The translations under genes and the position numbers were made by a program. From Xenorhabdus vietnamensis (lineage in GTDB: Bacteria; Pseudomonadota; Gammaproteobacteria; Enterobacterales; Enterobacteriaceae), in contig NZ_MUBJ01000010.1 in NCBI RefSeq assembly GCF_002127535.1, positions 62,001 to 126,000 on the forward strand: a stretch of DNA of 64,000 bases, in the 5' to 3' direction. Shown piece after piece: positions 17,146-30,388 of this stretch. Position 1 is the first letter of the stretch. Every line of letters begins with the position of its first letter. The notes beneath the pieces were generated by a model. It had not been told where the DNA came from and searched no databases. It worked only from the letters and a program-made list of their open reading frames with translations.

Positions 17146-17590
17146 TCCACATATTACTGTTGCCTGTATTGTTTATGCAGAAAATAAATTTCTGGTTGTC
17201 GAAGAGTTGATTAACGATAAACCTTTCTGGAATCAACCAGCAGGTCATCTTGAAGCTAATGAAACATTACTAGAGGCCGCTGAACGAGAATTATGGGAAG
17301 AAACAGGAATTCGGGCACAGCCACAAGCATTTTTAAAGCTGCACCAATGGGTCGCACCTGACGGAACGCCATTTATCCGTTTTCTATTCTTAGTTGAAAT
17401 GAAAAAAATCATGGACACGAATCCACAAGATAACGATATCCACTGCTGCCACTGGTTAAGCGCAGAAGAAATACTTAATAGCCCACAGTTACGTTCTCCT
17501 CTGGTTGCCGAAAGTATTCTCTGCTACTTAGAGCACAAAGTTTATCCACTATCGATGCTGGGTTGTTATGGTTTACCTTTTGTTAAATGA
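17138..17590 (+). CDS. nudJ: Nudix phosphatase NudJ (HMP-PP and nucleotide hydrolase)
   Basis: Nudix hydrolase acting on nucleoside tri- and diphosphates and on HMP-PP of thiamine synthesis. The Nudix box runs [22 protein letters not shown]. The 150-residue protein aligns from [13 protein letters not shown] with E. coli NudJ, which fixes the start at a TTG (17138) inside the end of rluE; GGAGAATGGAGAG lies upstream. Overlap of 8 bases and a weak start codon indicate translational coupling to rluE. Confidence 0.92.
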   Translation: MFSPHITVACIVYAENKFLVVEELINDKPFWNQPAGHLEANETLLEAAERELWEETGIRAQPQAFLKLHQWVAPDGTPFIRFLFLVEMKKIMDTNPQDNDIHCCHWLSAEEILNSPQLRSPLVAESILCYLEHKVYPLSMLGCYGLPFVK

Positions 17591-17746
17591 TCGTAATAAA
17601 CAGTTGATCGCAATAAACAATATTGAATAAAAACAATAACTGGACAAAAAATAGTTGGACAAAAAAGAGCATGAGACGTTTGGTGCACCTTGAATGCCAA
17701 CGTGCTAAAGTATCGCGTTTGTTTTTTTCCGCAGTGAGATATATCC

Positions 17747-18850
17747 ATGTCAGATAACAGCCAGAAAAAAGTCATTGTCGGAATGTCCGGCGGTGTTGAT
17801 TCATCCGTTTCCGCCTACCTTCTGCAACAACAGGGCTACCAGGTCGCTGGCCTGTTCATGAAAAACTGGGAAGAAGACGATGATAAAGAATATTGCTCGG
17901 CTGCCGCCGATCTTGCCGATGCCCAAGCAGTTTGTGACAAACTGGGCATAGAGTTGCACACCATCAATTTTGCAACCGAGTATTGGGATAATGTTTTCGA
18001 ACATTTTCTTGCTGAATATAAAGCAGGCAGGACTCCGAATCCGGATATTCTTTGCAATAAAGAAATCAAATTCAAAGCATTTCTAGAGTTTGCCGCAGAG
18101 GATTTAGGGGCTGACTATATCGCAACCGGGCATTATGTCCGTCGTCGGGATGTGGACGGCACCAGCCAATTGCTCCGTGGTCTGGATAGCAATAAAGATC
18201 AAAGCTATTTCTTATATACCTTAAGCCACCAGCAAATTGCCAAAAGCCTGTTTCCGGTCGGTGAGTTGGAAAAACCCGAAGTACGCCGTATTGCCGAAGA
18301 AATTGGTCTAGTCACAGCAAAGAAAAAAGATTCGACTGGTATTTGCTTTATTGGTGAGCGTAAGTTCCGTGATTTCCTTGGGCGCTATTTACCCGCCCAA
18401 CCAGGTCCAGTTATAACGGTGGATGGACAGACTATCGGCCAACATACGGGCTTGATGTACCATACACTTGGTCAACGCAAAGGTCTGGGGATCGGGGGTA
18501 CGAAAGATGGCAATGAAGAGCCATGGTATGTTGTTGATAAAGATGTCGAAAACAATATACTGATTGTCGCCCAAGGCTATGAGCATCCTCGCCTGATGTC
18601 TGTCGGTTTGATTGCACAGCAACTGCATTGGGTTGATCGCCAACCGTTAAAGGCAGAAACGCGCTGTGTAGTAAAAACACGCTACCGTCAGCATGATATT
18701 CCCTGCACTGTCGTTCCTTTGAGCGAAGATAAAATTGAAGTTCGTTTTGATAGCCCTGTTGCCGCTGTCACCCCAGGTCAATCAGCTGTGTTTTACCAAG
18801 GTGAAGTCTGTCTCGGTGGTGGTGTGATCGAACAACGTATACAGGAGTAG
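17747..18850 (+). CDS. mnmA: tRNA-specific 2-thiouridylase MnmA
   Basis: Activates U34 of tRNA-Lys, -Glu and -Gln with ATP and inserts sulfur from the Tus relay. The 367 residues include the PP-loop [15 protein letters not shown], first catalytic cysteine in [12 protein letters not shown], and second in [15 protein letters not shown]. The gap of 156 bases after nudJ contains a direct repeat of TGGACAAAAAA and probably the mnmA promoter. hflD follows two bases after the stop. Confidence 0.96.
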   Translation: MSDNSQKKVIVGMSGGVDSSVSAYLLQQQGYQVAGLFMKNWEEDDDKEYCSAAADLADAQAVCDKLGIELHTINFATEYWDNVFEHFLAEYKAGRTPNPDILCNKEIKFKAFLEFAAEDLGADYIATGHYVRRRDVDGTSQLLRGLDSNKDQSYFLYTLSHQQIAKSLFPVGELEKPEVRRIAEEIGLVTAKKKDSTGICFIGERKFRDFLGRYLPAQPGPVITVDGQTIGQHTGLMYHTLGQRKGLGIGGTKDGNEEPWYVVDKDVENNILIVAQGYEHPRLMSVGLIAQQLHWVDRQPLKAETRCVVKTRYRQHDIPCTVVPLSEDKIEVRFDSPVAAVTPGQSAVFYQGEVCLGGGVIEQRIQE

Positions 18851-18852
18851 TT

Positions 18853-19479
18853 GTGGCTAAAAATTATTACGACATCACACTGGCTCTGGCAGGTATCTTC
18901 CAGTCAGGCCGTCTGGTGCAAAAACTTGCTAATGAAGGCCATTGTGATACTGATGCTTTTGAAATCATGATCAACAGTATCCTGAATATGAACCCAGCAT
19001 CCACTCTGGATGTCTTTGGTAATAATGCCTGTAATCTGCGTATTGGTCTTGATGCCATGTTGGGCATGTTCAACGGTTCACATAGTGGGGTCTCTGCCGA
19101 TCTTACCCGCTATACGCTGAGTTTGGTGGCACTGGAGCGTCGTTTGAATAAAAATCAATCCGCCACCAATGAATTGTCAAATCGCATTGGGCAATTAGAA
19201 CGTCAGCAAGCTTATTTTGAACCTATGTCAGAAGGAATACTCAACGCTTTGGCAGGAATTTATGTCGATGTTATCAGTCCATTAGGGCCACGCATTCAAG
19301 TAACAGGTTCACCTGACATATTGCGCAATACACTGATTCAGGCAAAAGTCAGAGCTACATTACTGGCTGGCATCCGCAGCGCAGTCCTATGGCAACAAGT
19401 TGGTGGTAGCCGCCTGCAAATCATGTTTTCTCGTCAACGCCTGATCCGACAGGCAAAAGATATCCTTGCTAGCTGTTAA
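18853..19479 (+). CDS. hflD: High-frequency lysogenization protein HflD
   Basis: A 208-residue inner-membrane-associated protein that in E. coli binds lambda CII and limits lysogeny; its cellular role is unclear. Start is GTG, two bases after the mnmA stop and preceded by CAGGAG. Recognisable stretches are [40 protein letters not shown] and [11 protein letters not shown]. It belongs to the mnmA-hflD-purB order conserved in gammaproteobacteria. Confidence 0.93.
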   Translation: MAKNYYDITLALAGIFQSGRLVQKLANEGHCDTDAFEIMINSILNMNPASTLDVFGNNACNLRIGLDAMLGMFNGSHSGVSADLTRYTLSLVALERRLNKNQSATNELSNRIGQLERQQAYFEPMSEGILNALAGIYVDVISPLGPRIQVTGSPDILRNTLIQAKVRATLLAGIRSAVLWQQVGGSRLQIMFSRQRLIRQAKDILASC

Positions 19480-19502
19480 ATAAAAACAATTAGCTAAAAA
19501 CT

Positions 19503-20929
<1,427 letters not shown>

Positions 20930-20952
20930 TCTCCTTTTATTCATGCCAAATG

Positions 20953-20970
20953 GGCGGATTTTATTCCGCC
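20953..20970 (+). terminator. Hairpin after purB
   Basis: GGCGGA and TCCGCC with a 6-base T-rich loop, 24 bases past the stop. The following bases (TATAATCT) are only weakly T-rich. Confidence 0.5.
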
Positions 20971-21329
20971 TATAATCTAACGTTTCGAAAAAAACAGTCA
21001 AGAAAAACCTTTTAAAAGGAGAAAAAAGAGCTAACACTAACACAACTAAAATACCCTATTCATTTTTCAAATTACTACTTTGTTAGACACATTTGTTCAT
21101 TCCAATCACGTAACTATAAATAAACAGAGAAATAGCTATACTCCTAAAAATTCGTATCCATGTCAGGCACACTGAAATTTAAATTTGTTAACTATTTGAA
21201 TTCTAATAGACCATAAAGAGATCTTTAATTTATTTTACATTGAAGCACAAGAAATTACATTTAATAATACCTACCATTAACATATTAAAAAAGAAAAATT
21301 TTTATATACTTAGCCCACTCTAATAAATA

Positions 21330-21346
21330 GGTTTTAAGTTTATTTA
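21330..21346 (+). promoter_or_regulatory. Candidate PhoP box upstream of phoP (possible autoregulation)
   Basis: GGTTTT, a 5-base spacer and TATTTA match the PhoP repeat pair at 10 of 12 positions, 319 bases before phoP. phoPQ is autoregulated in E. coli and Salmonella. The remaining 20971-21664 is very AT-rich and shows no gene or clear structure; chance matches are likely in such DNA. Confidence 0.25.
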
Positions 21347-21664
21347 ATATCACAGAACAATCATTCACTTTATTGAAATCATTATTAACATATTAAAAAA
21401 ATACATAACACCTATATATTTCAATTACTATTTCAGATAGATTTTGAATCTTACCCCATATTTCAATGCAATCATTTGTTTTTTAAATACATCCATCAAT
21501 AATATACCAAAAATATATAAATGGTTATATACTTTGGTTACTATATAGATATATTAATAACCAGATTGTAAATTTACTTGGTTTCATTGATGGAATTAAT
21601 TAATTATCTATTTTAAATTTATTTTTTAACTTATAAACCTTACTGATTAGCATAAGGAATCATT

Positions 21665-22363
21665 ATGCGGATATTGATTGTTGAAGATAATTACACACTT
21701 CGCCATCACTACGCCACGCAACTAGGGAATATGGGGTATGCAGTTCATTGTGCAGAAAATACCAAAGAAGCTGATTATTACCTTAAAGAATTTCACCCTG
21801 ACGTTGCTATCGTTGATCTAGGACTCCCAGAAGAAGATGGGCTTAGTATGATACGACGCTGGCGCAGTAAGAACATTAATTTACCTATTCTTGTCGTCAC
21901 TGTGCGTGAAACCTGGCAAGAAAAAGTCATTGTGCTAAATGCCGGTGCAGATGATTATGTTACTAAGCCCTGTCAACCGGAAGAAATTAGCGCTCGCATA
22001 CAGGCTTTAATGCGACGCAAAAATGGTCTGGCATCACAACTAATTGAAATATTACCATTTTCAATTGACCTTTCGAGAAAGGAGTTCTTTATCAATGATA
22101 TCTATATCAAATTGACCGCCTTTGAATTTATTATTATGGCAACCTTAATACGTAATAATGGCAAGGTTGTCAGTAAAGAGACGCTAATGCGCGAATTATA
22201 TATAAAGGATAAAGATGAACCACGTGAAAGTCATACAATTGATGTATTAATCGGACGTTTGAGGAAAAAGATATTAAATCAATGCCCCGGAGAAGTAATT
22301 ATTACTGTTCGTGGTCAAGGATATATCTTCGATGTGAAACCTCATAATGCTCAGGTTCTCTAG
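21665..22363 (+). CDS. phoP: Response regulator PhoP
   Basis: OmpR-family regulator of Mg2+, low-pH and cationic-peptide responses. The 232 residues have a receiver domain (acidic pocket E7/D8, phospho-acceptor Asp51 in VDLGLP, Thr79, Lys101) and a winged-helix domain ([46 protein letters not shown]). Two positions next to the switch residues differ from E. coli: Val80 replaces Ala and Cys103 replaces Phe. The ORF runs 17 bases into phoQ. Confidence 0.95.
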   Translation: MRILIVEDNYTLRHHYATQLGNMGYAVHCAENTKEADYYLKEFHPDVAIVDLGLPEEDGLSMIRRWRSKNINLPILVVTVRETWQEKVIVLNAGADDYVTKPCQPEEISARIQALMRRKNGLASQLIEILPFSIDLSRKEFFINDIYIKLTAFEFIIMATLIRNNGKVVSKETLMRELYIKDKDEPRESHTIDVLIGRLRKKILNQCPGEVIITVRGQGYIFDVKPHNAQVL

Positions 22364-23792
22364 AAAATATCTTTCTCTTAGGATTCGGTTTCTCATGGCT
22401 ACGGCAGCTATTATCCTAGCATTAACACTATCATATGGAATTGTTGCTATTGCCGGGTACTTAGTGAGTTTTGATAAAACAATCTATTCTATACTCCGTA
22501 GCCAAAGTAATCTATTTCACACATTGGCTCAGTGGAAAAACAACGAGCTAAATATTACTGTTCCCCCAAATTATACTTTGAATTGTAGTTCATTAACACT
22601 AATCTATGATAATAATGGAAATCTTCTTTGGCCCAAGAATGGTGGATCTGAATTCAAAAATGAGATTAAACCTGATTGGTTGAAAAAAGATGGAGTTTAT
22701 ACACTAGAATTAAAAACGAATATGAATGAAAAAGATAATTGTTTATATAATACGAAAGATAAAACAAAAAATGATAACACAAAGTTATTAACCTACTCGG
22801 TTGCGGTAAATATTTATCCCGCCACTGACAAACTACCTGAAATGGTCATTGTTACCATTGACACCATTCCACAAGATGTAGAAAACTCAGCAAAAGTATG
22901 GAAATGGTTTGGATATGTTTTAATGGCCAACCTACTTCTGGTCATTCCATTAATCTTGCTTGCCGCTGGCTGGAGCCTTAAACCAATTAATGCCTTAATT
23001 ACACAGATCAAATCACTAGAAAATGGAGAAAGAGAAAAGTTGGACGAAAATCCTCGCTCTGAGTTAAAAGTACTGGTCAATAATTTAAATAAATTACTAT
23101 CCAATGAACGTGAACGTTATACAAAATATCAAACAACTCTCACAGATTTGGCACATAGTCTGAAAACACCTTTAGCAGTACTGCAATCGACTCTGCGCCC
23201 TCCTCAAAACCAGACCATTGAACAAACTGAATCCATTATGTTTGAACAAATTGAGCTGATATCTCAACAGATTAAATACTCTCTGCACAGAGCCAATATA
23301 ACCAGTGACCATAGTTTTCTTCTGAATCAGCTTTTTTCAGTCCCAATTTTACTGAATAAACTCGTCAGTGCGCTAAGAAAGGTGTATCAACATAAAGACG
23401 TCATAATTACGCTAGATTCCCCCCCTAAAGTGATATTACTGGGAAAAGAGCGTGACTTTTGGGAAGCGATGGGAAACATTCTGGATAATGCTTGTAAATA
23501 TTGCCGGAAACTTGTCAAAATCACTGTCACAACAAGAGACAACGAGATCATTATTGTTGTCGATAATGATGGATTGGGTGTCCCTCTTAATAAGCGAGAA
23601 ATGATTTTTCAGCGTGGCTTACGAGCAAATACATTGCGACCAGGCCAAGGTCTCGGTTTATCGATAGCCTCTGAAATTATCGAGCAACAATATGGAGGTG
23701 ACATCAACATTGATGATAGCCCGCTTGGGGGCGCGAGAGTGCGTGTAACATTCCGCTCACCAAAAGGAACACAAAACAACCATAATGATTAG
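22347..23792 (+). CDS. phoQ: Sensor histidine kinase PhoQ with divergent sensor domain
   Basis: Inner-membrane kinase and phosphatase for PhoP. The 481 residues comprise TM1 (about 15-40), periplasmic PAS-like sensor, TM2 (about 190-212), HAMP, dimerisation helix with His270 in [19 protein letters not shown], and an ATPase domain ([31 protein letters not shown]). The kinase half is close to E. coli. In the sensor, the acidic EDDDDAE patch that binds Mg2+ and antimicrobial peptides in E. coli is replaced by a Lys-rich stretch around residues 136-146 ([11 protein letters not shown]). Ligand response may therefore differ. Start ATG lies inside phoP. Confidence 0.93.
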   Translation: MLRFSRKYLSLRIRFLMATAAIILALTLSYGIVAIAGYLVSFDKTIYSILRSQSNLFHTLAQWKNNELNITVPPNYTLNCSSLTLIYDNNGNLLWPKNGGSEFKNEIKPDWLKKDGVYTLELKTNMNEKDNCLYNTKDKTKNDNTKLLTYSVAVNIYPATDKLPEMVIVTIDTIPQDVENSAKVWKWFGYVLMANLLLVIPLILLAAGWSLKPINALITQIKSLENGEREKLDENPRSELKVLVNNLNKLLSNERERYTKYQTTLTDLAHSLKTPLAVLQSTLRPPQNQTIEQTESIMFEQIELISQQIKYSLHRANITSDHSFLLNQLFSVPILLNKLVSALRKVYQHKDVIITLDSPPKVILLGKERDFWEAMGNILDNACKYCRKLVKITVTTRDNEIIIVVDNDGLGVPLNKREMIFQRGLRANTLRPGQGLGLSIASEIIEQQYGGDINIDDSPLGGARVRVTFRSPKGTQNNHND

Positions 23793-23902
23793 ATGATTGC
23801 TAGCCATTAGCCCAATCTCGAAATATTTCAACCAAATCTGATATCGCCATCGACTATTCGTTATAATAGCGTGAAATTCACTTCTCACTTCAGGATGTCA
23901 TC

Positions 23903-25024
23903 ATGGATTATCAGCTGAATCTGGACTGGCAGGCGTTTTTGCAAAACAATTGGCAAAAGCGACCATTGCTGATTAAACAGGGTTTCCATCAGTTTATTGA
24001 TCCCCTTTCCGCCGATGAACTGGCGGGACTGGCGATGGAAAATGAAATCGATAGTCGTTTGGTCAGTCAGAAAAATGGACGCTGGGAAGTTTCCCATGGA
24101 CCATTTGAAACCTACGACCATTTAGGCGAAAAAGATTGGTCTTTGCTTGTACAAGCAGTTGACCATTGGCATCTCCCCTCCTCTGCACTCATGAAGCCAT
24201 TCCGCGTACTGTCTGATTGGCGTATGGATGACTTGATGATCTCTTTCTCGGTACCCGGCGGCGGTGTAGGCCCTCATCTTGACCAATATGATGTTTTTAT
24301 CATTCAAGGAAAAGGCCGCAGACGCTGGCGTGTAGGTGAAAAAATCCCTATGAAACAACATTGCCCTCATCCTGATTTATTACAGGTTGATCCCTTTGAG
24401 GCAATTATTGATGAAGAGATGCTACCGGGCGATATACTCTATATTCCACCGGGTTTCCCGCATGAAGGCTACGCTATTGAGGATTCACTGAACTATTCAG
24501 TAGGATTCCGTGCACCTAATGCCCGTGAATTATTCAGTGGATTTGCTGATTATATTCTGGCAAACGAACTAGGAAGCTATCGTTACAGCGATCCTGATCT
24601 GACATTCCGTGATAACCCAGCCCTGATTCAGGCAAACGAGCTGGGTACACTACGTTCAATGATGCGTGATTTGTTGGAACAACCAGAAACTTTCCAAAAT
24701 TGGTTTGGTGAATTCATCTCTCAGTCGCGCCATGAGCTGGATCTAGCGTCACCTGAACCACCTTATGAAAGCGACGAGATTTATGATTTGCTGAAACAAG
24801 GCGAAGAATTAAATCGATTGAGTGGCTTGCGCGTCTTACGTGTTGGTGATCAATGTTTCGTTAATGGAGAATTGATGGATACAACTCATATCCATGCCGC
24901 TGATGCTCTTTGCCAATATGACAAAGTCAATGCTGAGCTTCTGGGTAATGCTATCGATGATGTTCGATTTATCAGCCTGCTTACAGCTTTGGTCAATAGT
25001 GGTTATTGGTATTTTAATGATTAA
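23903..25024 (+). CDS. roxA: Ribosomal protein uL16 arginine 3-hydroxylase RoxA (YcfD)
   Basis: JmjC-type Fe(II)/2-oxoglutarate oxygenase hydroxylating an arginine of ribosomal protein L16. The 373 residues contain the iron-binding HxD (GGGVGPHLDQYDVF) and distal His (PPGFPHEGYAIED), then a C-terminal winged-helix part. Length and motifs match the family. It sits between phoPQ and pepT as in E. coli. A strong terminator follows. Confidence 0.94.
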   Translation: MDYQLNLDWQAFLQNNWQKRPLLIKQGFHQFIDPLSADELAGLAMENEIDSRLVSQKNGRWEVSHGPFETYDHLGEKDWSLLVQAVDHWHLPSSALMKPFRVLSDWRMDDLMISFSVPGGGVGPHLDQYDVFIIQGKGRRRWRVGEKIPMKQHCPHPDLLQVDPFEAIIDEEMLPGDILYIPPGFPHEGYAIEDSLNYSVGFRAPNARELFSGFADYILANELGSYRYSDPDLTFRDNPALIQANELGTLRSMMRDLLEQPETFQNWFGEFISQSRHELDLASPEPPYESDEIYDLLKQGEELNRLSGLRVLRVGDQCFVNGELMDTTHIHAADALCQYDKVNAELLGNAIDDVRFISLLTALVNSGYWYFND

Positions 25025-25029
25025 CCTGA

Positions 25030-25057
25030 AAGGGGCAAAATTGCCCCTTGGTTTTTT
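25030..25057 (+). terminator. Rho-independent terminator of roxA
   Basis: AAGGGGCAA and TTGCCCCTT stem with a 2-base A spacer, followed by GGTTTTTTC. It lies just 6 bases after the stop codon. Confidence 0.88.
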
Positions 25058-25062
25058 CTTGA

Positions 25063-26307
25063 TTACTCAAGAAGCACATTATTTTCGTGACTTACAGTCA
25101 ATTCAGCAATCCGCACAATAACATTAACCGCCTGTTCCATACCTTCCAGCGATATAAATTCATATTTGCTGTGATAATTATATCCGCCAGTGAAAATATT
25201 CGGACAAGGTAGACCACGATGAGATAATTGTGCACCATCAGTACCACCACGAATCGGCTGAATTATCGGTTCAATACTACAATCCAACATCGCTTGTTTG
25301 GCAATGGCAATAACATGTGGATATTTGCGCACCTCACTGTACATATTGTAATAATTGTCATCAATCGCCAACTCAATATAGCAGTCTGGATGCAACCCTT
25401 TTCCTACATTTTTCGCAATAGCAAAGATATCTTTTTTGCGCTTTTCAAAATTAGCACGCTCAAAATCTCGGATAATGTAGTGCATCTCTGCACGTTCGAC
25501 GGTGCCTTTCATACTTTGCAAATGATAAAAACCTTCATGGCCTTCCGTCTTTTCAGGTGTTTCTTCAGGAGGCAAAGCGTGATGAATTCTCATTGCCAGT
25601 GTCAACGCATTAACCATTACTCCCTTGGCATTTCCGGAATGAACTATATTGCCCACAATCTTGATTGTCACTGATGCAGCATTGAAATTTTCAAATTCCA
25701 ATTCTCCTACACCACCGCCGTCAACGGTGTAGGCCCACTCTGTGCCGAAAGCGTCTATATCAAAATAGCGTGCTCCCCTACCGATTTCTTCATCTGGTGT
25801 AAACGCAATCCGAATATCACCATGTGGGATATTTTTTTGTTTTAAGCGAACCATGGCAGTAATGACTTCAGCAATCCCGGCTTTATCATCAGCACCCAAT
25901 AGCGTTTTCCCATCAGTCGTAATTAATGTTTTGCCCAACAAACTATGTAATACAGGGAACATAACCGGAGACAATACTTCATCCCCCATCCCTAATGCGA
26001 TATCACCACCACGATAGTTTTCAACAACTTGAGGATTAATATGCTTACCAGAAAAATCCGGTGAAGTATCGAGATGTGCAATAAAACCAATGGTTGGAAC
26101 TGGTTTTGCAATATTTGATGGTAATGTTGCCATAACACATCCCTGTTCGTTGAGTATAATATCAGCAAAACCAAGTTGGATTAATTCTTCATATAATGCC
26201 TTGGCAAGAGCCAATTGACCGTCACTACTGGGAATATTTTTAGCGGATGGTTTTGATTGAGTATTAAATGCAATATATTTAAAAAAACGCTCCAATAATC
26301 TATCCAT
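25063..26307 (-). CDS. pepT: Peptidase T (tripeptide aminopeptidase)
   Basis: Di-zinc M20B aminopeptidase removing the N-terminal residue of tripeptides. The 414 residues hold the metal-binding motifs [24 protein letters not shown] and [10 protein letters not shown], with late [15 protein letters not shown] and [12 protein letters not shown]. Length is 6 residues more than E. coli. Convergent with roxA; E. coli pepT is induced anaerobically by FNR, but no convincing site is seen here. Confidence 0.95.
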   Translation of the reverse strand: MDRLLERFFKYIAFNTQSKPSAKNIPSSDGQLALAKALYEELIQLGFADIILNEQGCVMATLPSNIAKPVPTIGFIAHLDTSPDFSGKHINPQVVENYRGGDIALGMGDEVLSPVMFPVLHSLLGKTLITTDGKTLLGADDKAGIAEVITAMVRLKQKNIPHGDIRIAFTPDEEIGRGARYFDIDAFGTEWAYTVDGGGVGELEFENFNAASVTIKIVGNIVHSGNAKGVMVNALTLAMRIHHALPPEETPEKTEGHEGFYHLQSMKGTVERAEMHYIIRDFERANFEKRKKDIFAIAKNVGKGLHPDCYIELAIDDNYYNMYSEVRKYPHVIAIAKQAMLDCSIEPIIQPIRGGTDGAQLSHRGLPCPNIFTGGYNYHSKYEFISLEGMEQAVNVIVRIAELTVSHENNVLLE

Positions 26308-26372
26308 TTTCTCCCCCTAAATCATTGTGAATTCATTATGAAGAAGATGGATAGAGTAAGTATTGCGTCAAA

Positions 26373-27110
26373 TCAGCTTTTATTTGTCTTCATCTGCTGA
26401 ATTAAGGATTCAGCATATTGAGGAACAATTTTACTGGCATGACCATAATGCTTTTCATCAAATAAATTTTCGACCTGACTGGGCTCAAGATTTAACTCAA
26501 CAGTATGTGCGCCAGACAATTTAGCTTCATGTACAAAACCAGCAGCGGGATAAACGTGACCAGACGTTCCGATAGCAATAAAAATATCGGCTTCTGCTAA
26601 AGCTAAATAAATCTGTTCCATACCCAATGGCATTTCCCCAAACCACACGACATGAGGACGCAGTAGCGACGGGAATTGGCAACAATGGCAACGATCTTCC
26701 ATGGTTAGTTCCGTTGTCCATTCAATCACCTGCCCAGACTGACAACATCGGACTTTCAGTAATTCACCGTGCATATGCAGAACACGATGACTTCCCGCAC
26801 GTTCATGCAGATCATCAATATTTTGAGTTACCAACAAAAAACGGTCACCAAGCTGATGCTCAAGTTCCACCAGTGCATAATGCGCAGCATTGGGCTGGAT
26901 TTCCGGTTGCTGGAGCTGTTCTCGGCGTGCATTGTAAAATGCCTGAACAATTTCAGGATCACGCTGGAAACCTTCCGGAGTCGCAACATCTTCAACGCGA
27001 TGTTCTTCCCACAGACCATCGGAAGAACGAAATGTTCGAATGCCTGACTCAGCAGAAATTCCAGCTCCCGTCAGCACTACCACATAAGGTTTTTCTATTT
27101 TATTTGCCAA
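26373..27110 (-). CDS. cobB: Sirtuin NAD-dependent protein deacylase CobB
   Basis: Removes acetyl and succinyl groups from lysines, consuming NAD+. The 245 residues show [33 protein letters not shown] with neighbouring HMHGEL (catalytic His), a zinc site with Cys in RCCQSG and CHCC, and [15 protein letters not shown]. It has the short N-terminus. nagK, which lies between lolE and cobB in E. coli, is missing; cobB is separate from the lol operon by 130 bases with a hairpin. Confidence 0.94.
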   Translation of the reverse strand: MANKIEKPYVVVLTGAGISAESGIRTFRSSDGLWEEHRVEDVATPEGFQRDPEIVQAFYNARREQLQQPEIQPNAAHYALVELEHQLGDRFLLVTQNIDDLHERAGSHRVLHMHGELLKVRCCQSGQVIEWTTELTMEDRCHCCQFPSLLRPHVVWFGEMPLGMEQIYLALAEADIFIAIGTSGHVYPAAGFVHEAKLSGAHTVELNLEPSQVENLFDEKHYGHASKIVPQYAESLIQQMKTNKS

Positions 27111-27205
27111 TCGGATATCCCTGTAAAAGTTTTGTCTATAGTAATCACTGATGCTGTAATAGCCTAAATTGGTAAAATTTACTGCGCCGATAAAGAACCC
27201 GCCAT

Positions 27206-27234
27206 ACCATAGCGTGCTTAAACACGCTTTGGTA
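27206..27234 (-). terminator. Hairpin at the end of the lolCDE operon
   Basis: TACCA-AGCGTG and CACGCT-TGGTA pair with one mismatch around a 6-base loop, 10 bases after the lolE stop on the minus strand. The flank TTCTTTA is weakly T-rich. Confidence 0.5.
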
Positions 27235-27244
27235 CTTTGGCATA

Positions 27245-28492
27245 CTATTGGCCACTCAAAATTCGCGCCGGATCAAGTTTACTGGCCCGACGAGCAGGAT
27301 ACCAACTAGCCAATAAACTTAATACCAATGCTGTAAACAGAACATAAACAACATCAATAAAATGTAATTCTGATGGCAAAAAATCGATAAAATAGATATC
27401 TCCTGAAAGGAGTTGATGTCCGAGCAGCTTTTCTAATCCTTTAATAATAGCCGTCAGATTTAATGATATAAAAACTCCAACCACTACACCAATCATGCTG
27501 CCTATCATGCCTGTCAGTAATCCATACCATAAAAATATTCTCCTGATATGGTTATCTTTAGCACCCAACGTACGTAAAATAGCGATGTCGCTGCTTTTAT
27601 CCTTCACAGCCATAATCAGCGTTGAAATAATATTAAAGCAAGCAACACCAATAACCAGAACCATAGCTAAGTACATAATGCCACGTATCATCTGGATATC
27701 GTTGTACATATAACCGTAATCTTTTATCCATGTGCTGATATACACGTATTTTCCCGTAGCATTGCCTGCGTCCCATACACGTTTCTCTGCTGCAAAAACA
27801 TCATCCGCTTTGATAGCAATACCTGTGATTGCATCACCGTAATCCAGATAGTTCTGGGCATCGGACACAGGAACAAGAGCCAAACTGTGATCTAACATCC
27901 CACTAAGCTGGAAAATACCCGCAACTTGTAAACGGATGCGTTTAGGCTGTAAGAGTTTCAGACTAGGGTCATTATTGGGAATCATGACAGTCAGCCAATC
28001 ACCTTGTTTCACGTGTAATGAATTGGCTAAACCCTGCCCTAAAATCACCTGATTTTTATTTGCCCTAAACGTTTTCCATGCCTCATTACGCACAAACTGA
28101 GGTAAAGTACTAACATTCGTCTCGGTATCTAGATCTACGCCACGCACCTGTACAGCCTTGAGTTTTTCTCCACGCTCCATCAGGCCAGTAAACTCAACAT
28201 AAGGGGAAGCCCCGACAATGCCCGGTGTCTGTTTTACCCGTTTAAGTGCAGTTTGCCAATCCTGAAAAGGTTGCTCCACCGTATAAATTTGCCCATGTGG
28301 AACAACGGAAAGCACCCGGTTTTTCAGTTCCCGTTCAAAACCGTTCATGGCACTCAGACCAATAATCAGCACCGCGACACCCAGCATGATGCCCAGCATC
28401 GAAATAACAGAGATTAGGGAAACCATGCCTGAACGACGTCGGCCACGGCTGAATCGTAACGCGGTAAATAATGCAAGAGGCAGATTTACCAT
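27245..28492 (-). CDS. lolE: Lipoprotein-releasing ABC transporter permease LolE
   Basis: Inner-membrane half of LolCDE, which extracts outer-membrane-destined lipoproteins and hands them to LolA. The 415 residues have four membrane helices around a large periplasmic domain, with [20 protein letters not shown] at the start and conserved [15 protein letters not shown] and [20 protein letters not shown] at the end. Start overlaps the lolD stop by one base (TAATG), so translation is coupled. Confidence 0.96.
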   Translation of the reverse strand: MVNLPLALFTALRFSRGRRRSGMVSLISVISMLGIMLGVAVLIIGLSAMNGFERELKNRVLSVVPHGQIYTVEQPFQDWQTALKRVKQTPGIVGASPYVEFTGLMERGEKLKAVQVRGVDLDTETNVSTLPQFVRNEAWKTFRANKNQVILGQGLANSLHVKQGDWLTVMIPNNDPSLKLLQPKRIRLQVAGIFQLSGMLDHSLALVPVSDAQNYLDYGDAITGIAIKADDVFAAEKRVWDAGNATGKYVYISTWIKDYGYMYNDIQMIRGIMYLAMVLVIGVACFNIISTLIMAVKDKSSDIAILRTLGAKDNHIRRIFLWYGLLTGMIGSMIGVVVGVFISLNLTAIIKGLEKLLGHQLLSGDIYFIDFLPSELHFIDVVYVLFTALVLSLLASWYPARRASKLDPARILSGQ

Positions 28493-29193
28493 TACATCTC
28501 CCCCGTTAGGGTTAATTCATCCTGTAAATATCCATCACGCATTTCTACCTGACGTGCCAGTTGTCTGGCTAATTTCAGATCATGGGTTACAACTAGAAAT
28601 GCTGTACCTTGCTGTTGATTCAATTCTTGCAAAAGCTCAAATACACTGTCTGCATTCCGTTGATCAAGGTTACCGGTTGGTTCATCCGCCAATACCAATG
28701 AAGGTTCATTTACCAGTGCCCGCGCAATCGCGACACGTTGACGTTCTCCCCCTGATAATTCAGATGGCCGATGATGCGCCCGATTTTCCAACCCAACCGC
28801 TGCCAGCATACCCAGCGCTTTTTGTTGAGCGTGACGTTTTTGCCCCCCAATCAGAAGTGGCATCGCAACATTTTCCAACGCAGTAAAATCAGGCAATAAA
28901 TGATGAAACTGATAAATAAAACCAATTTCTCTGTTACGTAGTTCTGCCCGCGCAGACGAAGACATTTGGTTAAGCAATTGTCCCTTGAAAAAAACTTCAC
29001 CTGTCGTTGGTGAATCCAAGCCACCAAGCAAATGCAAAAGCGTACTTTTACCAGAACCTGAACTGCCGACAATTGCCATTATTTCTCTCTGTTGCATGGA
29101 AAAAGTGACATTTCTCAACACTTCTGTAGAGACTTTTCCTTCCTGATATTTTTTACACAGATGATGACACAGCAATAAAGGATGATTACTCAT
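28492..29193 (-). CDS. lolD: Lipoprotein-releasing ABC transporter ATPase LolD
   Basis: ATP-hydrolysing subunit of LolCDE. The 233 residues contain Walker A ([16 protein letters not shown]), Q-loop ([16 protein letters not shown]), signature [15 protein letters not shown], Walker B ([12 protein letters not shown]) and H-loop (LVVTHD). It overlaps lolC by 8 bases and lolE by one, a tight operon. Confidence 0.97.
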   Translation of the reverse strand: MSNHPLLLCHHLCKKYQEGKVSTEVLRNVTFSMQQREIMAIVGSSGSGKSTLLHLLGGLDSPTTGEVFFKGQLLNQMSSSARAELRNREIGFIYQFHHLLPDFTALENVAMPLLIGGQKRHAQQKALGMLAAVGLENRAHHRPSELSGGERQRVAIARALVNEPSLVLADEPTGNLDQRNADSVFELLQELNQQQGTAFLVVTHDLKLARQLARQVEMRDGYLQDELTLTGEM

Positions 29194-30388
29194 AACGTAA
29201 AGCCTCAGCAGGTTGGATGGCAGCCGCGCGCCAGGAAGGGTATAAAGTCGATATTAAAGAGATCAGCATGGCACTGATAGCAATCATCATCACTTGCATA
29301 GTATCAATTGCAACAGGTAATTGAATGCCTTCAGTCAATAGACCAATAATTGGCATGAAATTATTTAACTGGCTGGAAAGCAGCACGCCCAATCCTGTTC
29401 CCAATAAAGCACCGATGATACCTGCTCCCGCGCCTTGGATCATAAAGATTGTCATTACCTGACGGCGAGTCAGTCCTTGCGTCTGCAAGATAGCGATCTC
29501 ACCTTGCTTTTCCATTACCAGCAAAGAGAGAGAAGTAATAATATTAAAAGCAGCTACAGCAATGATTAGGCTCAGCAATAACCCCATCATATTTTTTTCC
29601 ATGCGAACTGCCTGAAAAAATTCCCCTTTGCGTTCACGCCAATCTTTCCATATCAGCCCTTCAGGAAGAGTCTGATGACTCAACTTATCAACTGATAGTG
29701 GCTCATTGAGATACAAACGCCAACCTGTAATATTGCCAACGGGATAGCGTAACAATCTGGCCGCATCCTGTTGATTAACCAGCATTTCTGTGCTATCGAC
29801 TTCACTATTGGCAAAAAATGTACCCGCTACGGTGAATAAACGTTGGCTAGGAATTCTGCCCATCGGCGTTAACTGGCTGGCACTCGGTACAATGATGCGG
29901 ATCTGATCACCTCGTTTCACCCCCAATTTTATCGCCAATTTTTCACCCAGAATGACAAAATAACGACCAGGTTGTAGTTGGCTTCGATCAACATTGACAA
30001 GATGTTCTGCCAATGGCGCATATTCATCATGGTTAATGCCCAACATGACGCCAACACCAACATTGTGAGGACTCTGTAGTACTACATCCCCTTGTACGAT
30101 GGAGGTAATGCGATTAACACTTTTTAATCCTGTAAGCTGACTACTCGGATACTCAACTGGGTTAATAGAGCCTTTTTCCGATGTAATGATAGCCTGCGGC
30201 ATGAAACCTAAGATGCTATTTTCCAACGAACGTTCAAAGCCGTTCATCACTGACAATACCGTAATCAATGCTGCCACCCCTAACGTAATGCCGATAGCTG
30301 ACAACCATGAAACAAAACGGCCAAATTTATCGACCGCTCGTCCGCGCATATAGCGCAATCCTATAAATAATGAGACAGATTGGAACAT
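29186..30388 (-). CDS. lolC: Lipoprotein-releasing ABC transporter permease LolC
   Basis: Recruits LolA through its periplasmic loop in the LolCDE complex. The 400 residues parallel LolE: first helix [20 protein letters not shown], the periplasmic domain from about 45 to 260, three C-terminal helices and the end [24 protein letters not shown]. First gene of lolCDE; no canonical promoter stands out upstream. Confidence 0.96.
   Translation of the reverse strand: MFQSVSLFIGLRYMRGRAVDKFGRFVSWLSAIGITLGVAALITVLSVMNGFERSLENSILGFMPQAIITSEKGSINPVEYPSSQLTGLKSVNRITSIVQGDVVLQSPHNVGVGVMLGINHDEYAPLAEHLVNVDRSQLQPGRYFVILGEKLAIKLGVKRGDQIRIIVPSASQLTPMGRIPSQRLFTVAGTFFANSEVDSTEMLVNQQDAARLLRYPVGNITGWRLYLNEPLSVDKLSHQTLPEGLIWKDWRERKGEFFQAVRMEKNMMGLLLSLIIAVAAFNIITSLSLLVMEKQGEIAILQTQGLTRRQVMTIFMIQGAGAGIIGALLGTGLGVLLSSQLNNFMPIIGLLTEGIQLPVAIDTMQVMMIAISAMLISLISTLYPSWRAAAIQPAEALRYE

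Noticed and set aside
26627-27151. 174-codon plus-strand ORF
   Set aside because: Lies antisense over cobB; codon pattern follows the cobB frame.
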